Shown here one piece after another: positions 24,683 through 33,375 of a stretch of 36,225 bases of DNA. The DNA lies in NCBI GenBank assembly GCA_902799955.1, contig CADCCQ010000020.1, positions 1 through 36,225 on the forward strand, read 5' to 3'. The notes below the pieces were generated by a model. It was not told the DNA's origin. It saw nothing but the letters and a program-made list of their open reading frames with translations, and made no database searches. The translations under genes and the position numbers were made by a program. The DNA is from an uncultured bacterium (GTDB taxonomy: Bacteria > Verrucomicrobiota > Kiritimatiellia > RFP12 > UBA1067). The first letter of the stretch is position 1. Each line of letters begins with the position of its first letter.

Positions 24683-25723
24683 TTACTTGGCGGACTCGAC
24701 GGCCGCGTCCGCCATCATCTTGATGAACTTGGCCGGGACGGGAACCGTGACGACGGCGGTCTTGCCTTCGCCGCCAACCTTCACGCCGTTGAGCACCTCA
24801 AGGGCGAGCTTGCTATCCTCGTCCTGCTCCTCCTTGAGGCTTGCCTTGAGCGGCATCAGGGACGTCTTCACAAGCGTGCGAATCGTCTCGGCGTCATCGG
24901 CGGTGGAGGCAATGACGCTCGCCTTCACGCTGGCGGCGCTGCCCGCCGCGAGGAACGCGAGATCGAAGTCGCCGAGGTTGGAGACCAGCCTCTTGCCGTC
25001 GGGAATCATCTGGTCGAGCTCGGAGAGGTCGGAGCCGTTCCCCTTCGCGATGTCCGCGACGAGCTTGCCGAACTTCGGGACGAACAGGCGAACGACCTCG
25101 CCGCTGCCGGAAGCCAGGCTGGCGAACGCGGCGCTCGCGCCCTCGCCGTCGCGGTAGAGCTTCACGAGGCGGGCTAGGGCCTTCTGCTCCGTAGCGACGA
25201 GCACCAGCTGCCCGTCAAGCGACGTGAACACGGGCGTCACACCGTCTTCAGCAAGCTTGGGGCTTACGATCTTCCACGCCTTGAGGCCCGCAACTTCTGT
25301 ATCGGCTATGCTCTCGTCTGCGTCGGCGGAGGCCTTGATCGCCGCGGCGAGCTTGGCCGCGTCATGGTCGATGCGAAGGGCGATGGAGACTTCGGGGACC
25401 TTGTCCTTCTTCATCAACTCGACGAGGTTCGCACCGCCGACCGTGCCGACGGCCCATTCAAGGCTCTTGCCCTCAAGACCGGCATCCTTCACGAACTTGT
25501 CGAACTGCGCCGCGTTGTTGTCCTTCGCCATGGCGCCCGCGAAGGCCTTCTTGAAGGCGTCCTCCAGGGGATTCACGGCAGGCGCGGTGCTGCGGCGGTA
25601 GCAGGCGGCGGCTACGGCGTCGGCAGGGGCCTTCGGTTCATACGCACGGCCCTCTGCAACCTGGCAGAAGCCGATCATCGACGCGACAACTGCGGCCGCG
25701 GACACTACTTTCAGCGTCTTCAT
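24683..25723 (-). CDS. Secreted hypothetical protein, paralogue 2
   Basis: A 346-aa exported protein with a signal peptide (cleavage near CQVAEGRA). It consists of alternating alpha/beta segments with no known catalytic motif. It is homologous to the preceding gene: both carry a K/W-A-W-K/R stretch, SLDGQLVLVATEQKAL ([16 protein letters not shown] in the partner), a [16 protein letters not shown] block, [20 protein letters not shown] and a DFDLAF/ELDLAV strand. The ATG at 25723 follows an AAGGAAAG tract. The longer open frame upstream is not supported, because the signal peptide begins here. It is co-directional with rpmI-rplT, though separated from its paralogue by 88 bp. The function is unknown. 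Confidence 0.78.
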   Translation of the reverse strand: MKTLKVVSAAAVVASMIGFCQVAEGRAYEPKAPADAVAAACYRRSTAPAVNPLEDAFKKAFAGAMAKDNNAAQFDKFVKDAGLEGKSLEWAVGTVGGANLVELMKKDKVPEVSIALRIDHDAAKLAAAIKASADADESIADTEVAGLKAWKIVSPKLAEDGVTPVFTSLDGQLVLVATEQKALARLVKLYRDGEGASAAFASLASGSGEVVRLFVPKFGKLVADIAKGNGSDLSELDQMIPDGKRLVSNLGDFDLAFLAAGSAASVKASVIASTADDAETIRTLVKTSLMPLKASLKEEQDEDSKLALEVLNGVKVGGEGKTAVVTVPVPAKFIKMMADAAVESAK

Positions 25724-25811
25724 CTTTTTTCTTTCCTTCTTGTTTTTTTCGTCATGGACTCCTTCTTGTGGACGCACCGGCCACGGCGCGGGTCGCCTAT
25801 CCCAGGCGCCC

Positions 25812-26942
25812 TCATATCCCAAGACAGGCGAGGACGGCCGTTGCGGCACGCCGCGCGCTTGCGTCGGAGACGGGTATGACAACGGATATAATACCATTTT
25901 TTTCAGTTACAGTCAATCCCTTTAGGGATTCGCAAACAGATTTCGCCCACTCGTCGGCGCCGTCCCTTTCCGCCGCCCTCTTCGCGTCGGCGAGCCCGCG
26001 GATCCGTATGGCCTTGACTATAGACGATATCGCGTCAGCGTTCTCCGGCGACGCCGTGCGCAGGGAAAGGCGTATCTTGAGGCCCGACGTCTCGCCAGGC
26101 GAGACCGCGAGATCCAGCTCTCCAAGCGCCAGCACGGCCGCGGCGCCGTCGGGGAAGAGCAGATTGAAGTCCGCAAGCGCCTCCTTCGGGTTCGGAACTG
26201 CCTTCTCGATGAACCTGCCGAGGTTCGGCACGAACACCCTGAAGGCGTCGCGCCCGCCGGACGACACCGTCCGGAACCGAACGTCCTCGCCTTGTCCGTC
26301 GCGGTAGAGGCGGATCTGCCCGCCGAGGACGTCGGCGTCGGAGACGATGAAAAGAATCTCGCCGTCAAGCGATGCGATTACGGCGGAGGCGTCGGGCGTG
26401 CCGGACTCCGTGTCCCATCCGCGAGCCTTCACGCGCCATGCCGGGACGCCCTCGACCGGAGGCATCTCCTCAAACGAAAGCGGCGAGTCAGGGCCGCGCA
26501 CCGCCTCGAACGCGGCTAGGATGTCGGCGATGTCGTGCTCAAAGGACAGCGCGAGCGCGCACCTCGGCTTGCGCTCCAGGGTGCCGTCGGCGTGCACGGA
26601 GACCGCCTCGACGGAAAAAAGCCCCCAGCGGACGTCGGCCTTGTCGAGCTTCGAGACCTTCATGAACTTGGCGACCTTGCCGCGCCTGTCGTCGCCGATG
26701 CCGAGCATGTCCTTCAGCGCCTCCGCGATCGGCCCCATGTACGGAGACTCGACGCGCTTGTACAGCACGGCGAGCGACGAACCCGCGGCGACCATCGGAT
26801 GGTGTAGGCCCAGCGCCTCGCATGCCTTGATTCCGTCGGCGTAGCGAACCGGATGGCGGCGTGTATACCACACGGCGGAGGCCAAGAAGACCCCCGCCGT
26901 GGCTGCGTAGACCGCAAGTCTGGCTAACGCCGGAACTCTCAC
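25812..26942 (-). CDS. Membrane-anchored hypothetical protein, paralogue 1
   Basis: A 376-aa protein with an uncleaved-looking N-terminal anchor ([19 protein letters not shown]) followed by a long extracytoplasmic part. It shares its block order with the next gene ([38 protein letters not shown]), so both belong to one unnamed family of about 350 residues. There are no recognisable active-site motifs. The start overlaps the rplT stop as ATGA, an unusually tight coupling for a secreted protein behind a ribosomal gene. The last residues (TAVLACLGI) are hydrophobic. Confidence 0.78.
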   Translation of the reverse strand: MRVPALARLAVYAATAGVFLASAVWYTRRHPVRYADGIKACEALGLHHPMVAAGSSLAVLYKRVESPYMGPIAEALKDMLGIGDDRRGKVAKFMKVSKLDKADVRWGLFSVEAVSVHADGTLERKPRCALALSFEHDIADILAAFEAVRGPDSPLSFEEMPPVEGVPAWRVKARGWDTESGTPDASAVIASLDGEILFIVSDADVLGGQIRLYRDGQGEDVRFRTVSSGGRDAFRVFVPNLGRFIEKAVPNPKEALADFNLLFPDGAAAVLALGELDLAVSPGETSGLKIRLSLRTASPENADAISSIVKAIRIRGLADAKRAAERDGADEWAKSVCESLKGLTVTEKNGIISVVIPVSDASARRAATAVLACLGI

Positions 26943-27286
26943 GCGTTCTTCGCGATCTCAACAATCGTCTTGAAGCCCGCAGGATCCTGGATGGCGATCT
27001 CGCTGAGCATCTTGCGGTTGAGCGTTACGCCCGCCTTCGTCAGGCCGGCGATGAACTTGGAATAGCTGATCCCCTCGGCGCGGGTCGCCGCGTTGATGCG
27101 GGCGATCCAGAGCTGGCGGAAGTCGCGCTTCTTGAGCTTGCGGTGCGCGGTCGCGAGGCGCATTGCGCGGTCGACGGCCTCAGTCGCGGTGCGGAACAGC
27201 TTGGAACGGGCGCCGTAAAAGCCCTTCGCCAGCTCTAGCCGGCGGCGGCGGCGTTCGCGTGATGCGGGTGCGTTTGTTGCTCTCAT
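26939..27286 (-). CDS. rplT: 50S ribosomal protein L20
   Basis: L20, 115 aa, binds 23S rRNA early in assembly of the large subunit. The family core is plain: [23 protein letters not shown], then [19 protein letters not shown] and [30 protein letters not shown] lies nine bases before the ATG. It follows rpmI by 18 bp. Its stop overlaps the start of the next, unrelated membrane-protein gene. Confidence 0.98.
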   Translation of the reverse strand: MRATNAPASRERRRRRLELAKGFYGARSKLFRTATEAVDRAMRLATAHRKLKKRDFRQLWIARINAATRAEGISYSKFIAGLTKAGVTLNRKMLSEIAIQDPAGFKTIVEIAKNA

Positions 27287-27304
27287 TTCTGGCTACTCCC
27301 CTTT

Positions 27305-27499
27305 TTAGTCCTGAAGCATGCGCCTCATCGTCTTCGTTACCGTGGCATCCGTGACCGTGATGCCGCGGAGGTTGCGCTTGCGCGCCCTCGGTTTGCAGCC
27401 ATTCAGGTGGGCCTTGCCGCCTTGCGAGCGCATGACCTTCCCCGTGGCCGACGTTTTCATGCGCTTCACCGCGCATTTCTTTGTCTTCATCTTAGGCAT
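27305..27499 (-). CDS. rpmI: 50S ribosomal protein L35
   Basis: L35, 64 aa, starts MPKMKTKKCAVKRMK and contains the family segment SQGGKAHLNGCKPRARKRNLRG. AAGGAGG lies six bases before the ATG. It pairs with rplT as usual, but the gene that normally comes first, infC, is missing: the 327 bp upstream hold only a promoter. Confidence 0.97.
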   Translation of the reverse strand: MPKMKTKKCAVKRMKTSATGKVMRSQGGKAHLNGCKPRARKRNLRGITVTDATVTKTMRRMLQD

Positions 27500-27578
27500 T
27501 GTCGCCTCCTTGTTTTTTCGTTGTCTTCCTCGCCGTTCGGGCAGTCGGTTTTGGCCCGATCCAGATGGAAGGGCGCAT

Positions 27579-27608
27579 ATTATACTACTTCGACCCCTTT
27601 TTCGTCAA
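27579..27608 (-). promoter_or_regulatory. Promoter of rpmI-rplT
   Basis: On the minus strand, TTGACG (27608-27603), an 18-bp spacer and a perfect TATAAT (27584-27579) give a predicted start near 27572. Confidence 0.7.
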
Positions 27609-27790
27609 GTCGAAATTTCGCGTTTTTCATATTTCGCAAAATCCCCCTCCCGTGGTATTGGCTGTTTCCACATTTTCACATTGGCAACATTTCCATTCCC
27701 ATGCGCAACACGGGCGGCGAACTACACGGCCAAGATTTGTAGTTGGCAGATTGCAGCTTCTAGTACATCAAAGTTTCATTACTTGTCCTC

Positions 27791-27819
27791 TTGACATGAT
27801 GTCAGGCATGATGTATGAT
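27791..27819 (+). promoter_or_regulatory. Promoter and possible operator of toxin-antitoxin pair
   Basis: A consensus TTGACA (27791-27796), 17-bp spacer and TATGAT (27814-27819) stand seven bases before the antitoxin ATG, so the message is probably leaderless. Two direct copies of CATGATGT (27795-27802 and 27807-27814), 12 bp apart, overlap the boxes and are good candidates for the site bound by the AbrB-type antitoxin. Confidence 0.65.
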
Positions 27820-27826
27820 ATTAGGT

Positions 27827-28084
27827 ATGAAAACATTTGTGACAAAAGTAACCGAGCGCGGGCAGGTCTCAATTCCTGCCTCAATCCGCGAGTCTATGCG
27901 GATGACACCTGGGACGACACTATTGTGGAATCGCGGTCAGGATGACTACACATGCATAATAACGATTGTCCACACGCCTCAACGCAAAGGGGCAAAGGCC
28001 ATGCTTGGTTACGCAGCCACATTCCGCAAGCCGCGCACTACCGCCGAGTGGATGGACGAACTTCGCGAGGGGGAACGCCTGTGA
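27827..28084 (+). CDS. AbrB/SpoVT-type antitoxin (VapB-like)
   Basis: An 85-aa antitoxin with an N-terminal swapped-hairpin DNA-binding domain (KVTERGQVSIPASIRESM, then TPGTTLLW), the standard AbrB/MazE fold. The C-terminal region, ending FRKPRTTAEWMDELREGERL, would wrap the toxin. It neutralises the PIN-domain partner and should repress its own promoter. The stop TGA overlaps the toxin start as GTGA. Base composition is clearly lower in GC than the flanks, as expected for a mobile toxin-antitoxin module. Confidence 0.88.
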   Translation: MKTFVTKVTERGQVSIPASIRESMRMTPGTTLLWNRGQDDYTCIITIVHTPQRKGAKAMLGYAATFRKPRTTAEWMDELREGERL

Positions 28085-28491
28085 GCATGGTCGTCGATAC
28101 ATGCATCATCCTTGATGTGCTTGAGCAAGACCCCACCTTTGGCATCGCATCAGCCGAAGTGCTTGAGAAACATGCCGAAGGAGGACTAATCATCTCGCCT
28201 CTCACGTATGTCGAGCTTTCGCCCGCCTTTCTCGGTGATGAAACACGCGAACGTGATTTCCTCTTCGAAATCGGAATCGACCTTCCGCCAACATTCGGCG
28301 AAGACGACCTTTCGCTTGCGCACGCAGCATGGAACGACCATATCCAACGCAAACGCTCCGGTAAAACCGTGCGACGCCCAGTCGCGGACGTGATGATCGG
28401 AGCCCTCGCGCAAGCCAATGACGGGTTAATCACACGCAACGCCAACGACTTCCGTGTACTCTTCCCCTCTCTCAACATCGTCAACCCCTAA
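28081..28491 (+). CDS. PIN-domain toxin (VapC-like ribonuclease)
   Basis: A 136-aa PIN-domain RNase. The metal-binding acidic residues are visible: Asp in VVDTCIILDVL, Glu in LTYVELSPAF, Asp in RRPVADVMIGALA and the C-terminal ITRNANDF. VapC toxins typically cut tRNA or the 23S sarcin-ricin loop; the target here is unknown. The preferred start is GTG at 28081, five bases after GAGGGGGAA and overlapping the antitoxin stop; ATG at 28087 is the alternative. Confidence 0.9.
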   Translation: MSMVVDTCIILDVLEQDPTFGIASAEVLEKHAEGGLIISPLTYVELSPAFLGDETRERDFLFEIGIDLPPTFGEDDLSLAHAAWNDHIQRKRSGKTVRRPVADVMIGALAQANDGLITRNANDFRVLFPSLNIVNP

Positions 28492-28496
28492 CTGAG

Positions 28497-29918
28497 ATGA
28501 CCGACAAATGCAATGTCACGAGGCGGGACTTCCTGCGCGGCGGGCTGGTCGCGGGCGGAATCGCGGGCGCGACGATGACGGCGACGGGTACGGCATCAGC
28601 GAACGCAAAAATGGCGGATCCGGCGGCGACGACCGCAAGGGCGGGAACGGATGGCGCGAGGGCGGATGCCATGGTCAAGACGAAGGCCGGAGATGCCACG
28701 CCAAGGCGGCTGATCGCGTCCGCGCCAGTTCTGATGAACCCGGCGGAGACTTCCGTCGGCGTCGCGTTCGCGGTCTCGGCGGACGCCAGCGGCTGGGCGG
28801 AGTACTCGACCTCGCCGGACATGCGCGACGCGACGCGCGTGTTCTCCGGAGACGGCTGCGTGATGCGCGTCGACGGCAGGTTCGCCTGCATCCGCCTGCG
28901 CGGCCTCAGTCCCGCCACGCGCTACTTCTACCGCATCGGCGCAGACCGCATCGAATTCGAGAACGACTACAAACGGCGGAACCTCGGCCCCGAGGTCGAC
29001 CCGAAGATCCGCTCGTTCACCACCCTGGGCGCGGACGCCGAAGGCTCGTTCTGCGTCATAAACGACACGCACGACCGCAAGCCCATCGTCGGCATGACGC
29101 TCGCGAAGCTCGCCGAGCTGAAGCCGTCCGTCATCATCTGGAACGGCGACGCGCGCAACTTCTACAGGACGTACCGCGACGCCGTAGGCACGTTTCTGCT
29201 TCCCCACCCCGCCCATCCTGAATACGCAGCGGAGGCGCCGCTCTTCTTCATAAACGGCAACCACGACTTCCGGGGGCGCTTCGGCCTGCGACTGGAGGAG
29301 CTGATGATGATGCGCGAAAACGACGAACGCCACGCGCGCTTCGCCGCGCTCGGGCGCAACTTCGTCCAGCGCCTCGGCGACATCGCGTTGATAGGCCTGG
29401 ACACCGGCGAGGACAAGCAGGACACCAACCCGATCCAGGGCGGCATCACCCGCATGAAGGCGTACCGCGAACTGCAGACGCGCTGGCTCGCCGAGGCCAT
29501 CGAGACGCCGGCGGTCAAGACGGCGAAGTTCAAGGTGGCGTTCTGCCACATCCCGCTGTACGACTCCAGGGCGAACCAGAACCCCGGGGACGTAGAGCCG
29601 GACGACTGCGACCCGCGCTACATGTACCCGTGGGCGGCGTGGCAGAGGCCGTGCGCCAAGATGTGGGGACCGCTCTTCGACAAGGCCGGGGTGCAGCTCG
29701 TCGTCACCGCCCACCAGCACGTATTCCGGTACGATCCGCCCTCGGGCGGGCGCACGTGGGGGCACATGGTCGGCGGCGGGCCGGACTTCATCCCCGGCAA
29801 GTCGTCGAGCTTCCCGACGGTCATCGAGGGGCGCGTGGACGGCGGACGCCTCCGGATAACCGTCCACGACGCCGGCAACAACCGCGTCGTCCGGACGCTT
29901 ACGCTTCCCCCTTCCTGA
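28497..29918 (+). CDS. Tat-exported metallophosphoesterase
   Basis: A 473-aa protein with a twin-arginine signal (TRRDFLRGGLVAGGIAG), so it is exported folded, presumably with its metals. A fibronectin-like N-terminal domain (about 75-180; LRGLSPATRYFYRIG) precedes a calcineurin-type phosphoesterase, an arrangement seen in purple-acid-phosphatase-like enzymes. Metal ligands appear in order as INDTHD, NGDARN, INGNHDF, FCHIPLYD and TAHQHVFRY. It would hydrolyse phosphate mono- or diesters in the periplasm. It begins five bases after the toxin stop without a good ribosome site, so it may be expressed by read-through from the toxin-antitoxin pair. Its last 20 bp overlap the convergent transporter gene. 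Confidence 0.88.
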   Translation: MTDKCNVTRRDFLRGGLVAGGIAGATMTATGTASANAKMADPAATTARAGTDGARADAMVKTKAGDATPRRLIASAPVLMNPAETSVGVAFAVSADASGWAEYSTSPDMRDATRVFSGDGCVMRVDGRFACIRLRGLSPATRYFYRIGADRIEFENDYKRRNLGPEVDPKIRSFTTLGADAEGSFCVINDTHDRKPIVGMTLAKLAELKPSVIIWNGDARNFYRTYRDAVGTFLLPHPAHPEYAAEAPLFFINGNHDFRGRFGLRLEELMMMRENDERHARFAALGRNFVQRLGDIALIGLDTGEDKQDTNPIQGGITRMKAYRELQTRWLAEAIETPAVKTAKFKVAFCHIPLYDSRANQNPGDVEPDDCDPRYMYPWAAWQRPCAKMWGPLFDKAGVQLVVTAHQHVFRYDPPSGGRTWGHMVGGGPDFIPGKSSSFPTVIEGRVDGGRLRITVHDAGNNRVVRTLTLPPS

Positions 29919-31293
29919 CGCGCCACACCGACAGCGCGCAAAGGACCGACGTAAGCGCCATTCCAATCCAGAATATTGAAATGTAGTCGAGCGTGTAGCC
30001 GTTGGCGAAGGTGTGGGATATGAGCGTTGCCTTGCCGGTCGCGGCGTCCTTCGTGACGAAGTACCCAGAGACGATGCTCTGAAGGCCCGCCCCTATGTAG
30101 TTGCCGAGCCCAGCGATCCCGAGCGCGGCGCCTGCGGCGATGCGCGGCACAAGGTCGACCGCCATCAGCCCGCCCAGGAAGGTGAGCAGGATTCCGACGG
30201 CAAGGCCGAAGAGCACCATGGCCATGACGTCAAGCCAGATGTGCCGCCCGGGGACGAGCAGCATCAGCGATAGGCCAGTAACGTTCATGAGCCCTGCGAT
30301 CAGGGCGAGTTCATTGCGGCTCCCCTTGAAGAACCTGTCGGAGACTATGCCGGAGAGGAACGACGAAACGGCTCCGACGATGGAGTTGAGCGTGATTATC
30401 GCGGCGGCGGTGGTGTTGGGGTAGCCCTTCTTCGTCTCGAGGAAGAAAATGCCCCAGTCGATGATCGCGTAGCGGCTCGCGGCGAACAGTCCGCCGGAAA
30501 TCGCGACCATCCACACGGCCCAGTTCGTCAGGGCGAGGCGCTGGCCCCTCTTCACGTCCCCGGCGACGGCCTTCTCCCCCGCATCGGCGACCTCGTGCTT
30601 CCATTCGGCAACCGACGGCAGGCCTTCGCTCTCCGGGGAGTCCTTGAAGAACATCGCTATCAGCCCTATGCCGACGAAACCGCAGAACGCGGCCCCCCAG
30701 AAGCCGGAACGCCACCCCCAGTTCACTCCATAGTGGTTCGCGACGAACACCATTACGACGCTCGTGAGCACGTACGCTATCGCCTCGCCGAGGTTGTTCG
30801 AGCAGCTCCAGATGCCGTAGAACGTGCCGCGCTCCCTCTTGGCGAACCAGCGGGAAAGCGACACTACGCAACACGGCGCACCGGACGCCTGCGCAAAGCC
30901 GTTCACAAACCAGACGACGATCAGCACCAGCGCGGGCATCTTGAAGCCAACGAGCAGATTGGCGAACGCCGTCACGAAAAGCCCGAAGCCTATGAACCTC
31001 TTTACGTTCGCGCGGTCGGCCAGAAATCCGTTGACGACCTTCCCGATGGCGTATGCCCAGAGCATCGCGGCGCCGACATAGCCAATCTCCTGCGCACTGT
31101 ACACCCCCTGGTCGATGAGCGTCTTCTTCGTGGCGGAGAACGCGAGCCGGCATACGTAGAACAGCGCGTACACTACGAGCATCACGCCCACCTGGCGGTA
31201 GCGCAAGAACGAGAATCGGCGGTTGACCTCGTCCGACGCGAGGGTGACGGGCTTCGGGGGAAGCGGCTTGAAGAATTGCATGGGATTTAGCAT
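29899..31293 (-). CDS. OPA-family organophosphate transporter (GlpT/UhpT-like)
   Basis: A 464-aa, 12-helix major facilitator. The N-terminus (LRYRQVGVMLVVYALFYVCRLAFSATKKTL), IGKVVNGFLADRANVKRFIG, NGFAQASGAPCCVVSLSRWF and the GTFYGIWSCSNNLGEAI block are typical of the organophosphate:phosphate antiporters GlpT and UhpT, which import glycerol-3-phosphate or hexose-6-phosphate in exchange for phosphate. The start ATG at 31293 is chosen for its promoter; an in-frame ATG at 31281 is possible. The longer frame upstream lacks support. It converges with the exported phosphoesterase and overlaps it by 20 bp. Confidence 0.88.
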   Translation of the reverse strand: MLNPMQFFKPLPPKPVTLASDEVNRRFSFLRYRQVGVMLVVYALFYVCRLAFSATKKTLIDQGVYSAQEIGYVGAAMLWAYAIGKVVNGFLADRANVKRFIGFGLFVTAFANLLVGFKMPALVLIVVWFVNGFAQASGAPCCVVSLSRWFAKRERGTFYGIWSCSNNLGEAIAYVLTSVVMVFVANHYGVNWGWRSGFWGAAFCGFVGIGLIAMFFKDSPESEGLPSVAEWKHEVADAGEKAVAGDVKRGQRLALTNWAVWMVAISGGLFAASRYAIIDWGIFFLETKKGYPNTTAAAIITLNSIVGAVSSFLSGIVSDRFFKGSRNELALIAGLMNVTGLSLMLLVPGRHIWLDVMAMVLFGLAVGILLTFLGGLMAVDLVPRIAAGAALGIAGLGNYIGAGLQSIVSGYFVTKDAATGKATLISHTFANGYTLDYISIFWIGMALTSVLCALSVWRVRKGEA

Positions 31294-31302
31294 AGTGCTA
31301 AT

Positions 31303-31331
31303 ATGATACGAAAAGAATGCTACAATGTCAA
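31303..31331 (-). promoter_or_regulatory. Promoter of the OPA transporter, near-leaderless
   Basis: On the minus strand, a consensus TTGACA (31331-31326), 17-bp spacer and TATCAT (31308-31303) end nine bases before the ATG at 31293. The predicted transcript starts about 3 nt before the ATG, leaving no room for a ribosome-binding site. Confidence 0.65.
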
Positions 31332-31363
31332 CACCCAAAATATGGGAGAGGAACGGGGAACGG

Positions 31364-32155
31364 TCATTCAATCCAGATTGCGCGCGCCTCGGGGTGGCGG
31401 GCGCGGAGGAATGCCTCGCCCTTCTCCCGACCGAGGATGAAGAGCGTAGTGGAGAGGGCGTCCGCCATCATTGCGCTGGACGGGTGGATGACGGTGACGG
31501 AATACACCTTCGCGCCGGCTTCGCCTCCGGTGCGTCCGTCGTGGATGTGCCGCCCCCGGAAGTACTCGCCGCTGGTGGCGGCGGCCTCGCCCTCCCTGAG
31601 CGTGAACATCTCCCCCTTGCCGCCGAACACGCCGACGCGCCAGTCACCCGCGACCGCCTTCAGGTTCCCGCCGAGGTCGAGAAGAGTTCCGTCCTTCGCG
31701 GCGGCGCCGGCGCCTCTCATCCGCTCCGCGGCGAGGTCGACGGCGAAGCCCTTCGCGATCGCGCCAAGATCCATCGTCCCCGGCCCCCTCCAGCGCGGGT
31801 TGAACACGCCGCCGGACTCCTCCCTCATCCTGAAAGCCGCCTCGTAGCACGGCCTCATGGACGGGGTGCACTTTGCAAGGACCTCGGCATCGTCGAGCTT
31901 CGCCAGCGACGACAGCTCGGAGTTGGGGTCGTGCGCGTTCAGAAGGCGCTCGACCTCGGCGAAGACGGGCTTCGCGGCGTCTCTCGCGAGGGTGGGTTCG
32001 CATCCTCTCGCCTGGACCGCCGCGACGGTTCCCATAACGGGCCACTCGAGCCGCGCGCTGCCTCCGCCCCCCGACCCGCCGCATCCGCACAGCGCGGCGG
32101 AGACGGCGAGGACCAGCGCGGACAACGGAGCCTTCGCCTCCACGGAGAAGACCAA
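31364..32155 (-). CDS. apbE: FAD:protein FMN transferase ApbE, lipoprotein
   Basis: A 263-aa enzyme that attaches FMN covalently to Thr/Ser of exported flavoproteins such as NqrB/NqrC and RnfG subunits, outside the inner membrane. Family motifs are the early NAHDPNSELSSL, DLGAIAKGFAVD, LLDLGGNLKAV, HIHDGRTG and the C-terminal MMADALSTTLFILG, where Asp/Thr bind metal. The lipobox LCGC after a hydrophobic stretch makes it a lipoprotein. The start appears to be TTG at 32155, five bases after the recA stop and following an AAGAAGAG tract; GTG at 32143 is an alternative. It is likely co-transcribed with recA. Confidence 0.9.
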   Translation of the reverse strand: MVFSVEAKAPLSALVLAVSAALCGCGGSGGGGSARLEWPVMGTVAAVQARGCEPTLARDAAKPVFAEVERLLNAHDPNSELSSLAKLDDAEVLAKCTPSMRPCYEAAFRMREESGGVFNPRWRGPGTMDLGAIAKGFAVDLAAERMRGAGAAAKDGTLLDLGGNLKAVAGDWRVGVFGGKGEMFTLREGEAAATSGEYFRGRHIHDGRTGGEAGAKVYSVTVIHPSSAMMADALSTTLFILGREKGEAFLRARHPEARAIWIE

Positions 32156-32160
32156 GCGGA

Positions 32161-33201
32161 CTATCTCTTCTTGGCCAGGGCGGGATTCGCGGGCGTGGCC
32201 TTCACCATCTCCACGATCTTCGCCGTGACCTCGGGGTTTGCCTTGAGGTACTCGATCGTCGCGAGCGAGCCCTGCGCAAGCTGTTCGTCGCCGAACGACA
32301 GCCAGCTGCCGCGCTTCTCGACGATCCCACGCGCCAGCGCGGCGTCGAGGACGGACCCCTCGTAGGAGATTCCGCAGGTGTAGAGGATGTCGAACTCCGC
32401 CTCGGTGAACGGCGGCGCGACCTTGTTCTTCACGACCTTCACGCGGGTGCGGTTGCCGACGACCTGCCCGGCCGTGTTCTTTATCGCGCCAATGCGCTGC
32501 ACCTGGAGGCGGCAGGACGCGTAGAACTTCAGGGCCTTGCCGCCAGGCGTCGTCTCGGGGTTTCCGAACATGACGCCGATCTTCTCGCGCACCTGGTTCG
32601 TGAAAATGCAGAGAGTCTTCGTCTGCGCCAGCACGCTCGTGAGCTTGCGCATCGCCTGCGACATCAGCCGCGCCTGGAGGCCCATGTGCGAGTCGCCCAT
32701 GTTGCCGTCGATCTCGGCCTGCGGCGTCAGCGCCGCGACGGAGTCAACGACGATCACGTCAAGCGCGCCCGACTTGCAGAGCTGTTCGCAGATCGTGAGC
32801 GCCTCCTCGCCGGAGTTCGGCTGCGAGACGATGAGGTCGTCGAGGTTCACGCCGATCTTCTTCGCGTACTGCGGGTCGAGCGCGTGCTCAGCGTCGATGA
32901 ACGCGGCAACGCCGCCGGCCTTCTGCGCGTTCGCCACGACATGCAGCGCGAGCGTGGTCTTTCCGGAAGACTCCTGCCCGTAGCACTCCACGATCCTCCC
33001 GCGCGGAAGCCCCCCAACGCCAAGCGCCAGGTCAAGCGACAGCGCGCCCGTAGAGATCACGGGTATCTCCTTCACCTCCTGGTCGCCGAGGCGCATGATC
33101 GACATCTCGCCGAACTCCTTGCGTATCTGGCTCATCACCGCGTCGAGCGCGGCGTTCCCTGACGACTTCTTCGCGTCCTTCTGGACTGCTTCCTTTGCCA
33201 T
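32161..33201 (-). CDS. recA: Recombinase A
   Basis: RecA, 346 aa, forms filaments on single-stranded DNA, pairs homologous strands and triggers the SOS response. Walker A is GQESSGKTT near residue 67, Walker [11 protein letters not shown], and loop 2 lies around [40 protein letters not shown] is nearly invariant in the family. The C-terminal tail is Lys-rich and short. AAGGAGA lies four bases before the ATG. I saw no clear LexA box in the upstream 150 bp, though LexA motifs vary by phylum. Confidence 0.98.
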   Translation of the reverse strand: MAKEAVQKDAKKSSGNAALDAVMSQIRKEFGEMSIMRLGDQEVKEIPVISTGALSLDLALGVGGLPRGRIVECYGQESSGKTTLALHVVANAQKAGGVAAFIDAEHALDPQYAKKIGVNLDDLIVSQPNSGEEALTICEQLCKSGALDVIVVDSVAALTPQAEIDGNMGDSHMGLQARLMSQAMRKLTSVLAQTKTLCIFTNQVREKIGVMFGNPETTPGGKALKFYASCRLQVQRIGAIKNTAGQVVGNRTRVKVVKNKVAPPFTEAEFDILYTCGISYEGSVLDAALARGIVEKRGSWLSFGDEQLAQGSLATIEYLKANPEVTAKIVEMVKATPANPALAKKR

Positions 33202-33211
33202 GTCTTCTCCT

Positions 33212-33249
33212 TTCACTTTACATTTTACACTTTACATTTTACACTCTTC
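33212..33249. repeat. 38-bp direct repeat, copy 1
   Basis: Two units of the 14-mer CACTTTACATTTTA in tandem (33214-33227 and 33228-33241), then CACTCTTC. It lies directly before the recA ribosome site. It is identical over 38 bp to copy 2. Confidence 0.85.
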
Positions 33250-33337
33250 TTACACTCTTCGCTCTCCCGCTTCCTTTTTCCCTTTGTTGACTTGGGCATG
33301 AGGCGTTAGACGCGAGACGCGCATTCCCAGTTCCATA

Positions 33338-33375
33338 TTCACTTTACATTTTACACTTTACATTTTACACTCTTC
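33338..33375. repeat. 38-bp direct repeat, copy 2
   Basis: A perfect second copy in the same orientation, 126 bp from copy 1. It reaches into the stop codon of the lipoprotein gene. The 88 bp between the copies contain GCGTTAGACGCGAGACGCGC but no gene. Confidence 0.85.

Larger units (their letters stand above)
27500..27826. other. Intergenic region with divergent promoters, no infC
   Basis: This gap carries the rpmI leader (about 72 nt) and promoter on the minus strand and the toxin-antitoxin promoter on the plus strand. The 180 bp between the two promoters are AT-richer than the flanks and contain no supported gene. The rpmI leader can form a short GGGC/GCCC pairing; I did not recognise an L20 leader motif. 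Confidence 0.5.

Noticed and set aside
33202..33340. LexA (SOS) operator before recA
   Set aside because: I found neither the CTGT-N8-ACAG nor the GAAC-N4-GTTC type of site; a divergent motif cannot be ruled out.
33212..33375. CRISPR-like spaced repeats upstream of recA
   Set aside because: There are only two copies of a tandem simple 14-mer, with no array, no palindromic repeat and no cas genes.
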